DNA of 64,000 nucleotides from Variovorax paradoxus (GTDB taxonomy: Bacteria > Pseudomonadota > Gammaproteobacteria > Burkholderiales > Burkholderiaceae_C): NCBI RefSeq assembly GCF_030815975.1, contig NZ_JAUSXL010000002.1, positions 1,612,001-1,676,000 on the forward strand, written 5' to 3'. The translations under genes and the position numbers were made by a program. Of this stretch, positions 26,772 to 36,707 are shown piece after piece. The notes beneath the pieces are model-generated. The model was not told where the DNA came from. It did no database searches and saw only the letters and a list, made by a program, of their open reading frames with translations. The first letter of the stretch is position 1. Each line of letters opens with the position of its first letter.

Positions 26772-27630
26772 CATCATCCGGGCTCTCATGGGCCAAGAAA
26801 AGGACGTGCTGCCGCTGGGCGCACTGGTGAACGACGGCGTCAAGCTGCTGCTGAGCCGCGGGGCGGGCGTGTTCGATGCGGTCGGCCACGTCGTCGAGGC
26901 CTTCGCGGGCCGGGTCGAGTCCGCCTTCGTGGCACTGCCCTTCTGGCTGGTGCTGCTGGCCGTGGTGGCCGTGGGCACGTGGCGGCTGAAGTGGCGCTTC
27001 GGGCTGTTCGCCTTTGCCAGCCTGATGGTGATCCGCCTCACCGGCTTCTGGGACCAGACCATGGTGACCCTGGCCCTGGTCTTCTCCGCGACGCTCATCA
27101 GCCTGTTCGTGGGCGTGCCGCTCGGCATCCTGTGCGCGCGCAGCGACCGCTTCAACGCCCTGCTGCGCCCGATGCTGGACTTCATGCAGACCATGCCGGC
27201 CTTCGTCTACCTGATCCCGGCCGCCATGCTGTTCGGGCTGGGCCGCGTGCCGGGCATCCTGGCCACCGTGGTGTTCGCGATGCCGCCGGTGGTGCGACTC
27301 ACCGCGCTGGGCATCCGCCAGGTCAATCCGGAACAGGTCGAGGCGGGCAAGGCCTTCGGCTGCACATCGCTGCAGCTGCTGTGGAAGGTGCAACTTCCCA
27401 TCGCGCTGCCCACGCTGATGGCCGGTGTCAACCAGACCATCATGATGGCGCTGTCGATGGTGATCATCGCCTCGATGGTCGGCGCGGGCGGCCTGGGCAA
27501 CGACGTGCTCTCGAGCATCCAGCGCCTGGACATCGGCCTGGGCTTCGAGAGCGGCCTGTCGGTGGTGCTGCTGGCGATCATCCTGGATCGCCTGACCGAG
27601 AGCTTCGGCACGCGGCACCGGGACGGCTGA
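26761..27630 (+). CDS. Glycine betaine/choline ABC transporter permease
   Basis: Inner-membrane permease of 289 residues with about six helices and the ABC-coupling loop [19 protein letters not shown], as in ProW/OpuAB. It completes the importer with the ATPase before it and, by inference, the binding protein at 12968. The start ATG at 26761 lies inside the ATPase gene end, implying coupled translation. A strong hairpin follows the stop codon. Confidence 0.92.
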   Translation: MPTDIIRALMGQEKDVLPLGALVNDGVKLLLSRGAGVFDAVGHVVEAFAGRVESAFVALPFWLVLLAVVAVGTWRLKWRFGLFAFASLMVIRLTGFWDQTMVTLALVFSATLISLFVGVPLGILCARSDRFNALLRPMLDFMQTMPAFVYLIPAAMLFGLGRVPGILATVVFAMPPVVRLTALGIRQVNPEQVEAGKAFGCTSLQLLWKVQLPIALPTLMAGVNQTIMMALSMVIIASMVGAGGLGNDVLSSIQRLDIGLGFESGLSVVLLAIILDRLTESFGTRHRDG

Positions 27631-27645
27631 ACGGCCCTTCGCTTC

Positions 27646-27675
27646 GCCGGCGCCGTGCGCAAACGCAGCGCCGGC
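27646..27675 (+). terminator. Strong hairpin after the ABC permease gene
   Basis: Stem GCCGGCGC/GCGCCGGC (8 bp, perfect), with an inner TGCG/CGCA stem and a CAAA loop, located 16 bp after the permease stop. There is no T-run, so it is not a classical Rho-independent terminator. It could pause polymerase or protect the mRNA end. The rest of the 225-bp gap to the porin shows no gene. Confidence 0.5.
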
Positions 27676-27855
27676 TCCGCCGCGCGCGCATGAACCGCGG
27701 CCTTGCTTCATACCAGCGCGAAACGGCCCGCATCCGCGTGTCGGCATCCGGTTGATCCGCGTCGCCTCATGGCAATCGCACGCGCAGCGCCTCCCTAGCA
27801 TCGCCTGGCGTGATGTCCACGCGTTCCATCATCAATCACACCGGAAAGAAACACG

Positions 27856-28839
27856 ATGATCTCGTTCAGGCGCATTGCCATTCCAGCCACGGCACTTCTG
27901 TTCGCAAGCGCGGCGGTCCACGCCCAATCGTCGGTCGTCATCTCGGGCTTGTTCGACATCGGTGTGTTCCGGGACTTCAACCGGACGAACAACGTCGGCA
28001 CCATCCAGCGCAGCAACATCGCATTCAGCGGCACCGAGGATCTCGGCGGCGGCCTGGCCGCCACCTTCAAGCTGTCGCACCGATTCGAAGGCGACACCGG
28101 ACGGCCCGAGGGAGAGGGCTCCAAGCCCTACTGGCAAGGCGAATCGACCGTCGGGCTCAAAGGCGCCTGGGGCAGCGTGCGCCTCGGGCGTGCGCTCGAT
28201 GCGGTGTGGGCCAATGACTGGGCCTACGACCCCTGGTACAACTTCAACCGTATCGCGTCGCCGGCGTGGCAGTACTGGCACTACAACTACTCGAGCAGCC
28301 GCACCAGCAACAACGGCTCTCCCGAGTACGGACGGCTCGCCAACGGCGTCTTCTACGACTCGCCCGTCTTTGGCGGCTTCAGCTTCCACTACAGCGGCGC
28401 ATTCGAAAAATCCGACGCGGCCGGTGCGGGCCGCGGCCACAACAACGGCCTCTCGCTCAACTACGACCAGGGCCCCGTCTCGATGATGGCGGCCACCTCG
28501 AAGAACAGCAACAACGACACGGTCACCTTTCTCGGCGCCAAGTACACCATCGGATCCCTCTCGCTGATGGGCGCCTACGACCGGAGCAAGTTCGAAGCGG
28601 CGGTCGACTCCATTGCCAAGGCCTACACCGTGGGCGCGAGCTACACGATCGGCGCCGCGGTGCTCAAGGCCAGCTACGGCCAGCTCAAGGTGGACGGCGC
28701 CAGATCGCGCTTCCTCGGGCTCGGCGCCGACTACCTGTTGTCGAAGCGGACCAGCCTCTACGCGAGCGCGGGCCGCAACAAGCCCGACAACAGCAGCGGC
28801 ACGACGGCCTATGGCGTCGGCATCGCCCACAGCTTCTGA
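27856..28839 (+). CDS. Outer-membrane porin (Burkholderiales Gram-negative porin type)
   Basis: Protein of 327 residues with a signal peptide (cleaved near VHAQS) and alternating polar/hydrophobic strands ending in an aromatic residue (IAHSF), as in 16-stranded trimeric porins (OmpC/Omp32-like). It starts SSVVISGLFDIGVFRD, the usual first strand, and keeps a loop region GGLAATFKLSHRFE. It lies inside the betaine island directly before the formaldehyde dehydrogenase gene, so it may let small zwitterions through the outer membrane (inference). Confidence 0.88.
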   Translation: MISFRRIAIPATALLFASAAVHAQSSVVISGLFDIGVFRDFNRTNNVGTIQRSNIAFSGTEDLGGGLAATFKLSHRFEGDTGRPEGEGSKPYWQGESTVGLKGAWGSVRLGRALDAVWANDWAYDPWYNFNRIASPAWQYWHYNYSSSRTSNNGSPEYGRLANGVFYDSPVFGGFSFHYSGAFEKSDAAGAGRGHNNGLSLNYDQGPVSMMAATSKNSNNDTVTFLGAKYTIGSLSLMGAYDRSKFEAAVDSIAKAYTVGASYTIGAAVLKASYGQLKVDGARSRFLGLGADYLLSKRTSLYASAGRNKPDNSSGTTAYGVGIAHSF

Positions 28840-28857
28840 CAACCCAAGGAGATCGAA

Positions 28858-30062
28858 ATGGCGAGCAATCGCGGCGTAGCGTATGTGGGAGCGGGCACTG
28901 TCGAAGTCCGGTCCATCGACTTTCCCAAGCTGGAAGATCCGCGCGGCAGGCGCATCGACCACGGCGTGATCCTGCGCGTTGTGTCGACCAACATCTGCGG
29001 CTCGGACCAGCACATGGTCCGGGGCCGGACCACGGCGCCGGAGGGCCTCATCCTCGGCCATGAGATCACCGGCGAGGTCATCGAACTCGGGCGCGACGTC
29101 GAGACGTTCGCCATCGGCGACCTGGTCTCGGTGCCGTTCAACGTCGCCTGCGGCCGCTGCCGCACCTGCAAGGAGCAGCACACGGGCGTGTGCATGACGG
29201 TCAATCCGGCGCGTGCGGGCGGGGCCTACGGCTATGTCGACATGGGCGGCTGGGTCGGCGGCCAGGCCGAGTACGTGATGGTGCCGTATGCCGACTTCAA
29301 CCTGCTGAAGTTCCCCGACAAGGCGCAGGCGATGGAGAAGATCCGCGACCTGACCTGCCTGTCGGACATTCTTCCCACCGGCTACCACGGGGCCGTCACC
29401 GCAGGCGTCGGGCCGGGCAGCACCGTGTACATCGCGGGCGCAGGGCCCGTGGGCCTGGCGGCGGCGGCATCGGCGCGCCTGCTGGGCGCGCGGCCGTGGT
29501 GATCATCGGCGACGTCAATCCGGCGCGGCTGCAGCATCCCCGGAGCCTGGGCTACGAAGTCGTCGACCTGTCCCTGGACGCGACGCTGGCCGAGCAGGTG
29601 GCGCAGATCCTGCGCGTGCCGGAAGTGGACTGCGCGGTCGACGCGGTGGGCTTCGAGGCCCGCGGGCATGGCCACGAAGGCGCCCGCCACGAAGCGCCGG
29701 CCACCGTGCTGAACTCGCTGATGGAAGTGACCCGCGCGGCCGGCCGCATCGGAATTCCGGGGCTCTACGTCACCGAGGATCCGGGCGCCGCCGACAGCGC
29801 GGCCAGGCAGGGCGCGCTGAGCATCCGGCTGGGCCTGGGCTGGGCCAAGTCGCACAGCTTCTTCACGGGCCAGACGCCGGTGATGAAGTACAACCGCGCG
29901 CTGATGCAGGCCATCCTGTGGGACCGCATCAAGATCGCGGAGACGGTGGGCGTGGAAGTCATTGCACTGGACGACGCGTCTCGGGGATATGCGGAATTCG
30001 ATGCCGGCGCGCCGAAGAAATTCGTCATCGATCCGCACGGTCTGATGGCCAAGGCGGCCTGA
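28858..30062 (+). pseudogene. fdhA: Glutathione-independent formaldehyde dehydrogenase, frameshifted
   Basis: Zinc-dependent NAD alcohol-dehydrogenase-family enzyme, ~400 residues if intact, oxidising the formaldehyde released by demethylation. The first part keeps LGHEITGEV and the structural zinc cysteines (CGRCRTCKEQHTGVC). As sequenced the frame ends at TGA 29500-29502, just after the NAD-binding GAGPVGLAAA. The rest (VVIIGDVNPARL ... KKFVIDPHGLM) continues in another frame to 30062. The break fits an extra CG in a GC run at 29486-29494. Either a real null mutation or a sequencing error; the strong similarity of both halves to FdhA argues that it is recent. Confidence 0.85.
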
Positions 30063-30083
30063 GCCAACTGCGCAAGAGGACGT

Positions 30084-30112
30084 GGCGCGCTTGGCGCAAG
30101 CAGAAGCGCGCC
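30084..30112. terminator. Hairpin between convergent fdhA and BCCT genes
   Basis: A perfect 9-bp stem GGCGCGCTT/AAGCGCGCC with an 11-nt loop in the 78-bp convergent gap. It has no T-run on either strand. Its location suggests a shared transcript end. Confidence 0.5.
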
Positions 30113-30140
30113 TTCGTGTCCAAGCTGCCGGCCCATTCCG

Positions 30141-31712
30141 TCAGCCCGAGCGCGCCGGCTTCGTTCCCGTGCTCGGCACCGCGACACCGCTGCCGCGCAG
30201 CCGCTGGCGCAGCGGCCGCCCCTCGAGATCGTCGAGCAGGGCCACCCACAACGCGATGCACAGCCCCGCCATCACCACCAGGAAAGGCGCGGCGACGATG
30301 ACCGCTGCGGTCTGCAGCCCGCCGAGTCCGCCCATCACGAGCAGCACCGACGCGGCTGCACCGGCGAGCACGCCCCACAGGATCACCAGGCCGCGCGGCG
30401 GCGTCAGCTCGCCCTTCGCGCACAGCATTCCCATCACGATCGCGCCGGCATCGGCGCCCGAGATGAAGAACACGCCGACCAGAAACATCGCGACGGACGA
30501 GGTCAGCGTCGCCGCCGGGTATTGCCCGAGCAGCACGAACAGCGCCACGGCCGGGCCCTGGTCCTTCACCGCTGCGGCGATGCCGCCGGCGCCCGCGAGC
30601 TCGGCGTACAGTGCCGCGCCACCCATGACCGAAAACCACACCATCGTGACGCCGCTCGGGATGAACAGCACGCCGATGATGAACTCGCGGATGGTGCGGC
30701 CGCGCGAGATGCGCGCGATGAAGGTACCGACGAAGGGCGCCCAGGAGATCCACCAGGCCCAGTAGAAAATCGTCCAGCTGCCAAGCCACTTGCCGTCGCT
30801 GAACGCGGCGGTGCGGAACGACATTGGGATCAGCTCGCGCAGGTAGTCGCCGAGCGACGCGACCATCGTATTGACGATGAAGACCGTCGGTCCGACCGCA
30901 GCGAGAAACAGCAGCAGCAGCACCGCCACCACCATGTTCACATTGCTGAGGAACTGCACGCCCTTGCCGACGCCCGAAACCGCCGACAGGATGAACAACA
31001 CTGTCATCACCGCGATGATGGTCAGCGCGATGGCGTTGGACTCGCCGATCTTCCAGAGATGGTTCAGGCCGCTGTTGATCTGCTGCGCGCCCAGGCCGAG
31101 CGAGGTCGCGGTACCGAACATCGTTGCCAGCACCGCCAGCACATCGATTGCCTTGCCGATCGGTCCGCGCACGCCCGCTTCGCCGATCAGCGGCGTGAAC
31201 GCGCTCGAGATCAGGTTCGGCATGCCCTTGCGGAACGTGAAGTAGCCGATCACGAGGCCGACCACCGCGTAGATCGCCCACGGATGGAAGGCCCAGTGGA
31301 AGTACGAGTACTCCATTGCCAGCTGCGCGGCGGCGCGCGAGTGGGGCGCTGCCAGGCCGTGCGGCGGTGTCGCGAAGTGCGTGATCGGCTCGGCCACACC
31401 CCAGAACATCAGCCCGATGCCCATGCCGACGCTGAACATCATCGCGATCCAGGACGAGGTCTTGAACTCGGGCTTTTCGTCGTCCTGTCCAAGGCGGATA
31501 TGGCCGAAGCGGCTGAACGCAAGGAACAGCGAGAAGATGAGGAAGAAGGCGGTGCTGACGACGAAGGACCAGCCGAAGCCATCGATGATTGCGTTCAGCA
31601 GCGCCTGCGATTGCGCCGCCATCTGCTTGGGCGCGATCGCGCCCCACGCCACGAACCCGATCGACAGGGCCGCGGCGGCCCAGAACACACCCCTGTCCAC
31701 TCGTTGTTTCAT
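30141..31712 (-). CDS. BCCT family glycine betaine/choline transporter
   Basis: Secondary carrier of 523 residues with about 12 helices. It carries the BCCT signature region around WTIFYWAWWISWAPFVGTF (tryptophan box of helix 8) and GMGIGLMFWGVAEP. It would import betaine or choline with Na+ or H+. It is the last gene of the minus-strand sarcosine/serine operon direction, 98 bp after purU, so it may be co-transcribed or have its own promoter. Exact substrate (betaine, choline, dimethylglycine or sarcosine) cannot be told from sequence. Confidence 0.9.
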   Translation of the reverse strand: MKQRVDRGVFWAAAALSIGFVAWGAIAPKQMAAQSQALLNAIIDGFGWSFVVSTAFFLIFSLFLAFSRFGHIRLGQDDEKPEFKTSSWIAMMFSVGMGIGLMFWGVAEPITHFATPPHGLAAPHSRAAAQLAMEYSYFHWAFHPWAIYAVVGLVIGYFTFRKGMPNLISSAFTPLIGEAGVRGPIGKAIDVLAVLATMFGTATSLGLGAQQINSGLNHLWKIGESNAIALTIIAVMTVLFILSAVSGVGKGVQFLSNVNMVVAVLLLLFLAAVGPTVFIVNTMVASLGDYLRELIPMSFRTAAFSDGKWLGSWTIFYWAWWISWAPFVGTFIARISRGRTIREFIIGVLFIPSGVTMVWFSVMGGAALYAELAGAGGIAAAVKDQGPAVALFVLLGQYPAATLTSSVAMFLVGVFFISGADAGAIVMGMLCAKGELTPPRGLVILWGVLAGAAASVLLVMGGLGGLQTAAVIVAAPFLVVMAGLCIALWVALLDDLEGRPLRQRLRGSGVAVPSTGTKPARSG

Positions 31713-31810
31713 GTGCTTTCCTGATGATGAATCGCGGTGTGCAACGATCGCACCACCAACGCTTCAGGGATTGCCAGCTATCGACCCGCCATGGCTCGCG
31801 GACGACAATC

Positions 31811-32689
31811 TCAACGCAGCACGACGGTGCGCAGCCCGTTGATGAAGACACGGTGCTCGAGCACGTAGCGAATGGCGCGCCCGAGCACCAGGCATTCGAC
31901 GTGGCGCCCCGTGCTCAGCAGCTGCTCTGGGCCGAAGGCATGGTCGACCCGCTCCAGCGCCTGCTCGATGATGGGTCCTTCGTCCAGGTCGGTGGTTGCG
32001 AAGTGCGCCGTGGCGCCGATCAGCTTCACGCCGCGGGCATGGGCCTGCACATACGGGCGCGCGCCCTTGAAGCCCGGCAGGAAGGAATGGTGGATGTTGA
32101 CGACGCGCCCGGCCAGCGCCCGGCACATGTCTTCCGACAGCACCTGCATGTAGCGCGCCAGCACCACCAGCTCGGCACCGTACTCGCGGATGCAGTTCAG
32201 CACCTGCGCCTCCTGCTGCAGCTTCGTCTCGGGTGTGATCGGAAAGTGATGGAAGGGCACGCCCTCGGCCGCCGCGACGGCGGCGAGGTCGGCGTGGTTG
32301 GACACCACGGCGACGACGTCCATGTCGAGCTCGCCTCGCCGGCGCTGCGCGAGCAGGTCGTGCAGGCAGTGGTCCGCCTTGGACACCATGATCAGCACGC
32401 GCGCCGGGCGCCGCGTGTCGTGGATCGCGCCCTCGGCATCTGCAAAGCCAGACAGCGCCGCGGCGTAGCCCGCACGCAGCGCATCGATGTTCCGCGCAGC
32501 CGCGCCGCGCACGCGGAAGACCGCGCGCACGTAGAAGCGCTCGCTCAGGACGTCGTCGAAGACCGCGAACTCCTCGATGTAGGCACCGTGCCGCTCGAGC
32601 AGCGCAGTGACCGTCGCCACCTGGCCGCGGGCACTCCGGCAGGCCAGGGTCAGGCAGTAGCGGTCTTCGTCAGGCAGGCTGGTGCTCAT
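31811..32689 (-). CDS. purU: Formyltetrahydrofolate deformylase
   Basis: Protein of 292 residues. N-terminal ACT domain (residues ~8-90) and C-terminal formyl-transferase-like hydrolase with NIHHSFLPGFKGARPY, GATAHF and LDEGPII, the PurU motifs. It cleaves 10-formyl-THF to formate and THF, so it drains the one-carbon pool filled by sarcosine oxidase. The start overlaps the end of the FolB-like gene by 20 bp, and it belongs to the sox operon. A purU copy in this place is typical for sarcosine catabolic clusters. Confidence 0.92.
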   Translation of the reverse strand: MSTSLPDEDRYCLTLACRSARGQVATVTALLERHGAYIEEFAVFDDVLSERFYVRAVFRVRGAAARNIDALRAGYAAALSGFADAEGAIHDTRRPARVLIMVSKADHCLHDLLAQRRRGELDMDVVAVVSNHADLAAVAAAEGVPFHHFPITPETKLQQEAQVLNCIREYGAELVVLARYMQVLSEDMCRALAGRVVNIHHSFLPGFKGARPYVQAHARGVKLIGATAHFATTDLDEGPIIEQALERVDHAFGPEQLLSTGRHVECLVLGRAIRYVLEHRVFINGLRTVVLR

Positions 32690-33116
32690 CGCTGGTCCTT
32701 TCGCTCGGCATGCACAAGGCCGCCATCGTCTGTACATGGCGGCGCTGCGCTTCGAAATCCGCGCGCGAGACGCTGCGTTCGATGCCCACTGACACCGCCG
32801 AGCCGCTCACGCGTTCCTTGGCGAGACCGGCGCGCACTTGCTGCACGCGCCCATCGAAATCGAAGGCGAAGGCGATCAGCTCGTTGACCCGCGTCTCCAG
32901 CAGCGGAGTGTGCGGGGTGCCTGGCCATTCCTCGGTGATCCAGCGGCACAGCGGCTCGTAGTCGATGCACTCGCCGAGCGCCGTCGGGCAGGCCGCAGCG
33001 GTACCGTGCAGCACCAGGTCGACCCATACCGGCTGCGGCTCGAGCTCATCGGCATAGATGCCGACGCGAAGCTGTGTGCAGAGGCGCTCGATCCTCACCG
33101 ACCACGTCGTGTTCAC
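32670..33116 (-). CDS. FolB-like (dihydroneopterin aldolase family) protein of the sox operon
   Basis: Protein of 148 residues with the T-fold of dihydroneopterin aldolase/FolX (residues ~6-115: RIGIYADELEPQ-like strand, VWVDLVLHG, CIDYEPLCRWI, LLETRVNELIAFAF). The GTG start overlaps the soxG stop as GTGA. Housekeeping FolB makes the pterin for folate; a second copy here suggests a role in folate supply or in handling methylene-THF made by sarcosine oxidase. The C-terminal ~35 residues are an unrecognised extension. Confidence 0.75.
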   Translation of the reverse strand: MNTTWSVRIERLCTQLRVGIYADELEPQPVWVDLVLHGTAAACPTALGECIDYEPLCRWITEEWPGTPHTPLLETRVNELIAFAFDFDGRVQQVRAGLAKERVSGSAVSVGIERSVSRADFEAQRRHVQTMAALCMPSERTSDEHQPA

Positions 33117-33721
33117 GCAAACCGCCGCGTGACGAGGCCGCACTCTGCGGTGGCGCGTTCGAGCATCAGCCACACATAGCCCGCGAAGCTGCGGCGCACC
33201 AGCAGCTCGTACTCGGGTGCGTCGTCGGTCTGCCACAGCCAGACCCCTGCCTTGAAGAAGTGCGACCCGGCACATGCGCCGCGCGCGAAGGCGCGCGGAT
33301 GCAGGTCCAGCGGGCAGCCCTGGGCGAGCACGTCGCGCGCCGGCGTGCCGCTCAGGTGCAGCACCGTATAGCCGCTGCTCACGTCGGTCACGGCGTGGTG
33401 CTGGCCGGCCAGCGCCTTGCGCAGCCGGGTCGCCAGCGCATCGGCCTGCCCCTTGGGGCCGACGATGAACCAGTCATCGGGCCCCGCCCACAGGACGCGC
33501 ACCGCGCTGCCTTCACCGGTGGTGCAGGGCTTCACCGGCAGCGGCGCATCCAGCACGCTTTCGACGGCCTGGCGGAACGCCGTGTCCTCGGCATTGCCGC
33601 GCAGGTTGACGATGCAGAGGCCCTCGCGCCATCCGGCGAGCAGGCTTCTGGTGACGGGGGCGGCGGACGCCACCGGCCGGCGAATGGCCGGCTCGGCTTT
33701 GCGTTGGAGGACCTCAGGCAT
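33113..33721 (-). CDS. soxG: Sarcosine oxidase gamma subunit
   Basis: Protein of 202 residues of the SoxG family, a small subunit of tetrameric sarcosine oxidase related to the folate-binding GcvT fold. Recognisable segments are VLWAGPDDWFIVGP, DVSSGYTVLHLSGTPARDVLAQGCPLDL-type region and FKAGVWLWQ near the end. It overlaps soxA by 8 bp and the FolB-like gene by 4 bp. The ATG at 33721 is preferred over an upstream one lying deep in soxA. Confidence 0.92.
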   Translation of the reverse strand: MPEVLQRKAEPAIRRPVASAAPVTRSLLAGWREGLCIVNLRGNAEDTAFRQAVESVLDAPLPVKPCTTGEGSAVRVLWAGPDDWFIVGPKGQADALATRLRKALAGQHHAVTDVSSGYTVLHLSGTPARDVLAQGCPLDLHPRAFARGACAGSHFFKAGVWLWQTDDAPEYELLVRRSFAGYVWLMLERATAECGLVTRRFA

Positions 33722-36707
33722 TTTGACGCTCCGATTTCGGGTCGAAGAACACGGGACTGGCGATGGTGGCGGTGACCGTGCGGCCACCGTGCATGGAGAG
33801 GTGCACCCGTTCGCCCATGCGTTGGGCGCCGCCCTTGACCAGCGCCAGGGCGATCGAGCGGCCCAGGGTGGGGCTGGCGTAGCTCGATGTCACATGGCCG
33901 GCCGAGCGCGCGGGGATGCTCGGCCTCGGCTCGTCGATGACCTGGGCGCCCTCTTCGAGCACCACCTGGGGGTCATCGGTGAGCAGGCCGACGAACTGCT
34001 TGCGGTCCGGCCGCGCGGTGTCGCTGCGCGAGAGCGAACGCTTGCCGAGGCAGTCCTTGGTCTTGGCCACCATGGCACCCATCCCGAGGTCGACCGGCGT
34101 GACCGAGCCATCGGTGTCCTGGCCGACGATGATGTAGCCCTTCTCGGCACGCAGCACGTGCATGGTCTCGGTGCCGTAGGGCGTAATGCCGTACGGTGCG
34201 CCCGCGGCCTGGATCGCCTCCCATACGCGCAGGCCGTCCGCGGCTGGCACGTTGACCTCATAGCTTCGCTCGCCCGAGAAGCTGATGCGCATGATGCGCG
34301 CCCTGACGCCGGCCACGGTGCCCTCGCGGTACGACATGAAGGGGAACGCGGCGTCGTCGAAGTCGATGTCCTGGCACAGCTTCTGCAGCACCTGTCGACT
34401 CTTCGGCCCGGCGAGCGCGGTCGTGGCCCAGTGGTCGGTGACGGTCGTGAGGAACACCTTCAGGTGCGGCCATTCGGTCTGCAGCCAGCGCTCAAGCCAG
34501 GCCAGCACGCGCGCCGCGCCGCCGGTGGTCGTGTGCATGAGGAAATGGTTCTCGCCCAGGCGCACGGTGACGCCGTCGTCGAACACCATGCCGTTCTCGT
34601 CCAGCATCAGGCCATAGCGGCACTTGCCGACCTCGAGCTTGGACCAGGCGTTGCTATAGACCCAGTTGAGCAGCGTGGCGGCATCCGGTCCCTGGATGTC
34701 GATCTTGCCGAGCGTCGAGGCGTCGAGCGTTCCGACACTGTGCCGCACCGCGAGCACCTCGCGCCGCACCGCGGCGTGCAGGTCCTCGCCCGGCTTCGGG
34801 TAGTACCAGGGGCGCTTCCACTGGCCCACGTCTTCGAACAGCGCGCCTTGCCGCAGGTGCCATGCGTGCATGGCGGTGGTGCGCACCGGCTCGAAGGCGT
34901 CGCCCAGTTCCAGCCCGGCCACCGCGCCGAAGGTCACCGGCGTGTAGTTGGGGCGGAAGGTCGTCGTGCCGACCTGCGGAATGGACTTGCCGAGCGCCTG
35001 GGCGGCGATGCCCATGCCGTTGATGTTGCCTGTCTTGCCCTGGTCGGTGCCGAAACCCATGGCGGTGTAGCGCTTGACGTGCTCGATCGATTCGAATCCC
35101 TCGCGCACCGCCAGGTGGATGTCGGAAGCGGCCACGTCGTTCTGCAGGTCGACGAACTGCTTGGGCGCCCGGCTCACGCGCTTGGCATGCGGCACCAGCC
35201 ACAGCGGACGCAACGAACCAGGCTGGGTGTCGGCCATGCGGGGCAGCGGCGTGGGCGCCACCTGGAAGCCCGCCGCCTGCGCCGCGGCCGCGCCTGCGGC
35301 CCATCCGCTGTGGGCGCACAGGAAAAGGCTCTGCAGGCCGCAGCAGCTGCCGGCGGAAGATTCGGCCTGCGCCGCACGGCCGGGCAGGAAGGCGGCATGG
35401 CCGTCGTCCCAGACCGGCTTGCTGCCCGCCTGGCACTGCAGGTGGATCACCGGGCTGAAGCCGCCCGACACGGCGACGAGGTCGCATGCGAGCATTCGCG
35501 GCGATCCGCCGAGGCGGCCCTGCGCATCCAGCTGCTGCACCACGGCCGCAGTCACCCGCTTGCGGCCGTGCGCTTCGGTGATCACCTGGCCCGGCAGGAT
35601 CTCGATGCCCTTGCCGCTGGCACGCTGCGAGAGGCTGCCGTCGGGCTTGCTGCGCGCATCGACGACCACCACCGATGCGCCCGCGCCGTGAAGCGCCAGC
35701 GCCGCGTCGTAGCCGGTGTCGTTGTTGGTGAAGACCACGGCCCGCTGCCCCGGCAGCACCGCATAGCGGCGCACATAGGTCGACACGGCCGACGCCAGCA
35801 TGATGCCGGGCAGGTCGTTGTTGCCGAACACCAGCGGGCGCTCGTGCGCGCCGGTGGCCAGCACCACCTGCCTGGCACGAAGCCGCCACAGGCGCTCGCG
35901 GAAGACCGGCGCTTCGGCGAACGGCAGGTGGTCGGCACGACGCTCGACCAGCGTGACCAGGTTGTGGTCGTGGTAGCCGAAGGCGGTCGTTCGCGGCAGC
36001 ACCTGCACTTCGGGCAGCGACGCGAGCTCCTCGCGTGCCTGCTCGACCCACTGCGCGGCGGGCAGCCCGTCGATCTTCTCGTCGCTGGACAGCAGCCAGC
36101 CGCCGAGCTCGGCCTGCTCGTCGCACAGCATGACCCGCGCGCCGCTTCGGCCCGCCGCGAGCGCAGCCGTGAGGCCTGCGATGCCGCCGCCCACCACGAG
36201 CACGTCGCAATGCGCAAAGCGTTTTTCGTAGCGGTCCGGATCCCCGACCGTGGGCGAGGCGCCCAGGCCGCTGGATGCCCGGATGTGCTTCTCGAAGAAA
36301 TGCCAGGCTCCCTGCGACGCCATGAAGGTCTTGTAGTAGAAGCCGGCCGGGATCAGGCGCGAGAACCATCCGTTGACCGCCTTCAGATCGAACTCGACAC
36401 TGGGGCTGGCATGGATGGACGTCGCAACGAGGCCTTCGACCAGGCTCACCTCGGTCATGCGGGCATTGGGCACGGTGCGGGCGCCGTCGAACAGCTGCAC
36501 CAGCGCATTGGGTTCTTCCACGCCCGCGCTCAGGATGCCGCGCGGGCGGTGGTACTTCCAGCTGCGCGCCACGACCGACACGCCGCTCGCGAGCAGCGCC
36601 GAGGCCAGCGTGTCGCCGGGATGCCCGCGGTACGCACGGCCGTTGAATGTGAAGTTGAGGACGCGGTCGCGGTCGATGCGTCCTCCGGCGGCAAGGCGGG
36701 CATTCAT
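33714..36707 (-). CDS. soxA: Sarcosine oxidase alpha subunit
   Basis: Large subunit of 997 residues. N-terminal 2Fe-2S-ferredoxin-like fold region (residues ~15-100: YRGHPGDTLASALLASGV), NAD(P)-binding domain (VLVVGGGIAGLTAALAAG, near residue 170), then a C-terminal aminomethyltransferase (T-protein) domain that binds tetrahydrofolate (residues ~600-990). The enzyme oxidises sarcosine to glycine, giving 5,10-methylene-THF and H2O2. Length matches tetrameric sarcosine oxidases (~960-1005). ATGA overlap with soxD. Confidence 0.96.
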   Translation of the reverse strand: MNARLAAGGRIDRDRVLNFTFNGRAYRGHPGDTLASALLASGVSVVARSWKYHRPRGILSAGVEEPNALVQLFDGARTVPNARMTEVSLVEGLVATSIHASPSVEFDLKAVNGWFSRLIPAGFYYKTFMASQGAWHFFEKHIRASSGLGASPTVGDPDRYEKRFAHCDVLVVGGGIAGLTAALAAGRSGARVMLCDEQAELGGWLLSSDEKIDGLPAAQWVEQAREELASLPEVQVLPRTTAFGYHDHNLVTLVERRADHLPFAEAPVFRERLWRLRARQVVLATGAHERPLVFGNNDLPGIMLASAVSTYVRRYAVLPGQRAVVFTNNDTGYDAALALHGAGASVVVVDARSKPDGSLSQRASGKGIEILPGQVITEAHGRKRVTAAVVQQLDAQGRLGGSPRMLACDLVAVSGGFSPVIHLQCQAGSKPVWDDGHAAFLPGRAAQAESSAGSCCGLQSLFLCAHSGWAAGAAAAQAAGFQVAPTPLPRMADTQPGSLRPLWLVPHAKRVSRAPKQFVDLQNDVAASDIHLAVREGFESIEHVKRYTAMGFGTDQGKTGNINGMGIAAQALGKSIPQVGTTTFRPNYTPVTFGAVAGLELGDAFEPVRTTAMHAWHLRQGALFEDVGQWKRPWYYPKPGEDLHAAVRREVLAVRHSVGTLDASTLGKIDIQGPDAATLLNWVYSNAWSKLEVGKCRYGLMLDENGMVFDDGVTVRLGENHFLMHTTTGGAARVLAWLERWLQTEWPHLKVFLTTVTDHWATTALAGPKSRQVLQKLCQDIDFDDAAFPFMSYREGTVAGVRARIMRISFSGERSYEVNVPAADGLRVWEAIQAAGAPYGITPYGTETMHVLRAEKGYIIVGQDTDGSVTPVDLGMGAMVAKTKDCLGKRSLSRSDTARPDRKQFVGLLTDDPQVVLEEGAQVIDEPRPSIPARSAGHVTSSYASPTLGRSIALALVKGGAQRMGERVHLSMHGGRTVTATIASPVFFDPKSERQNA

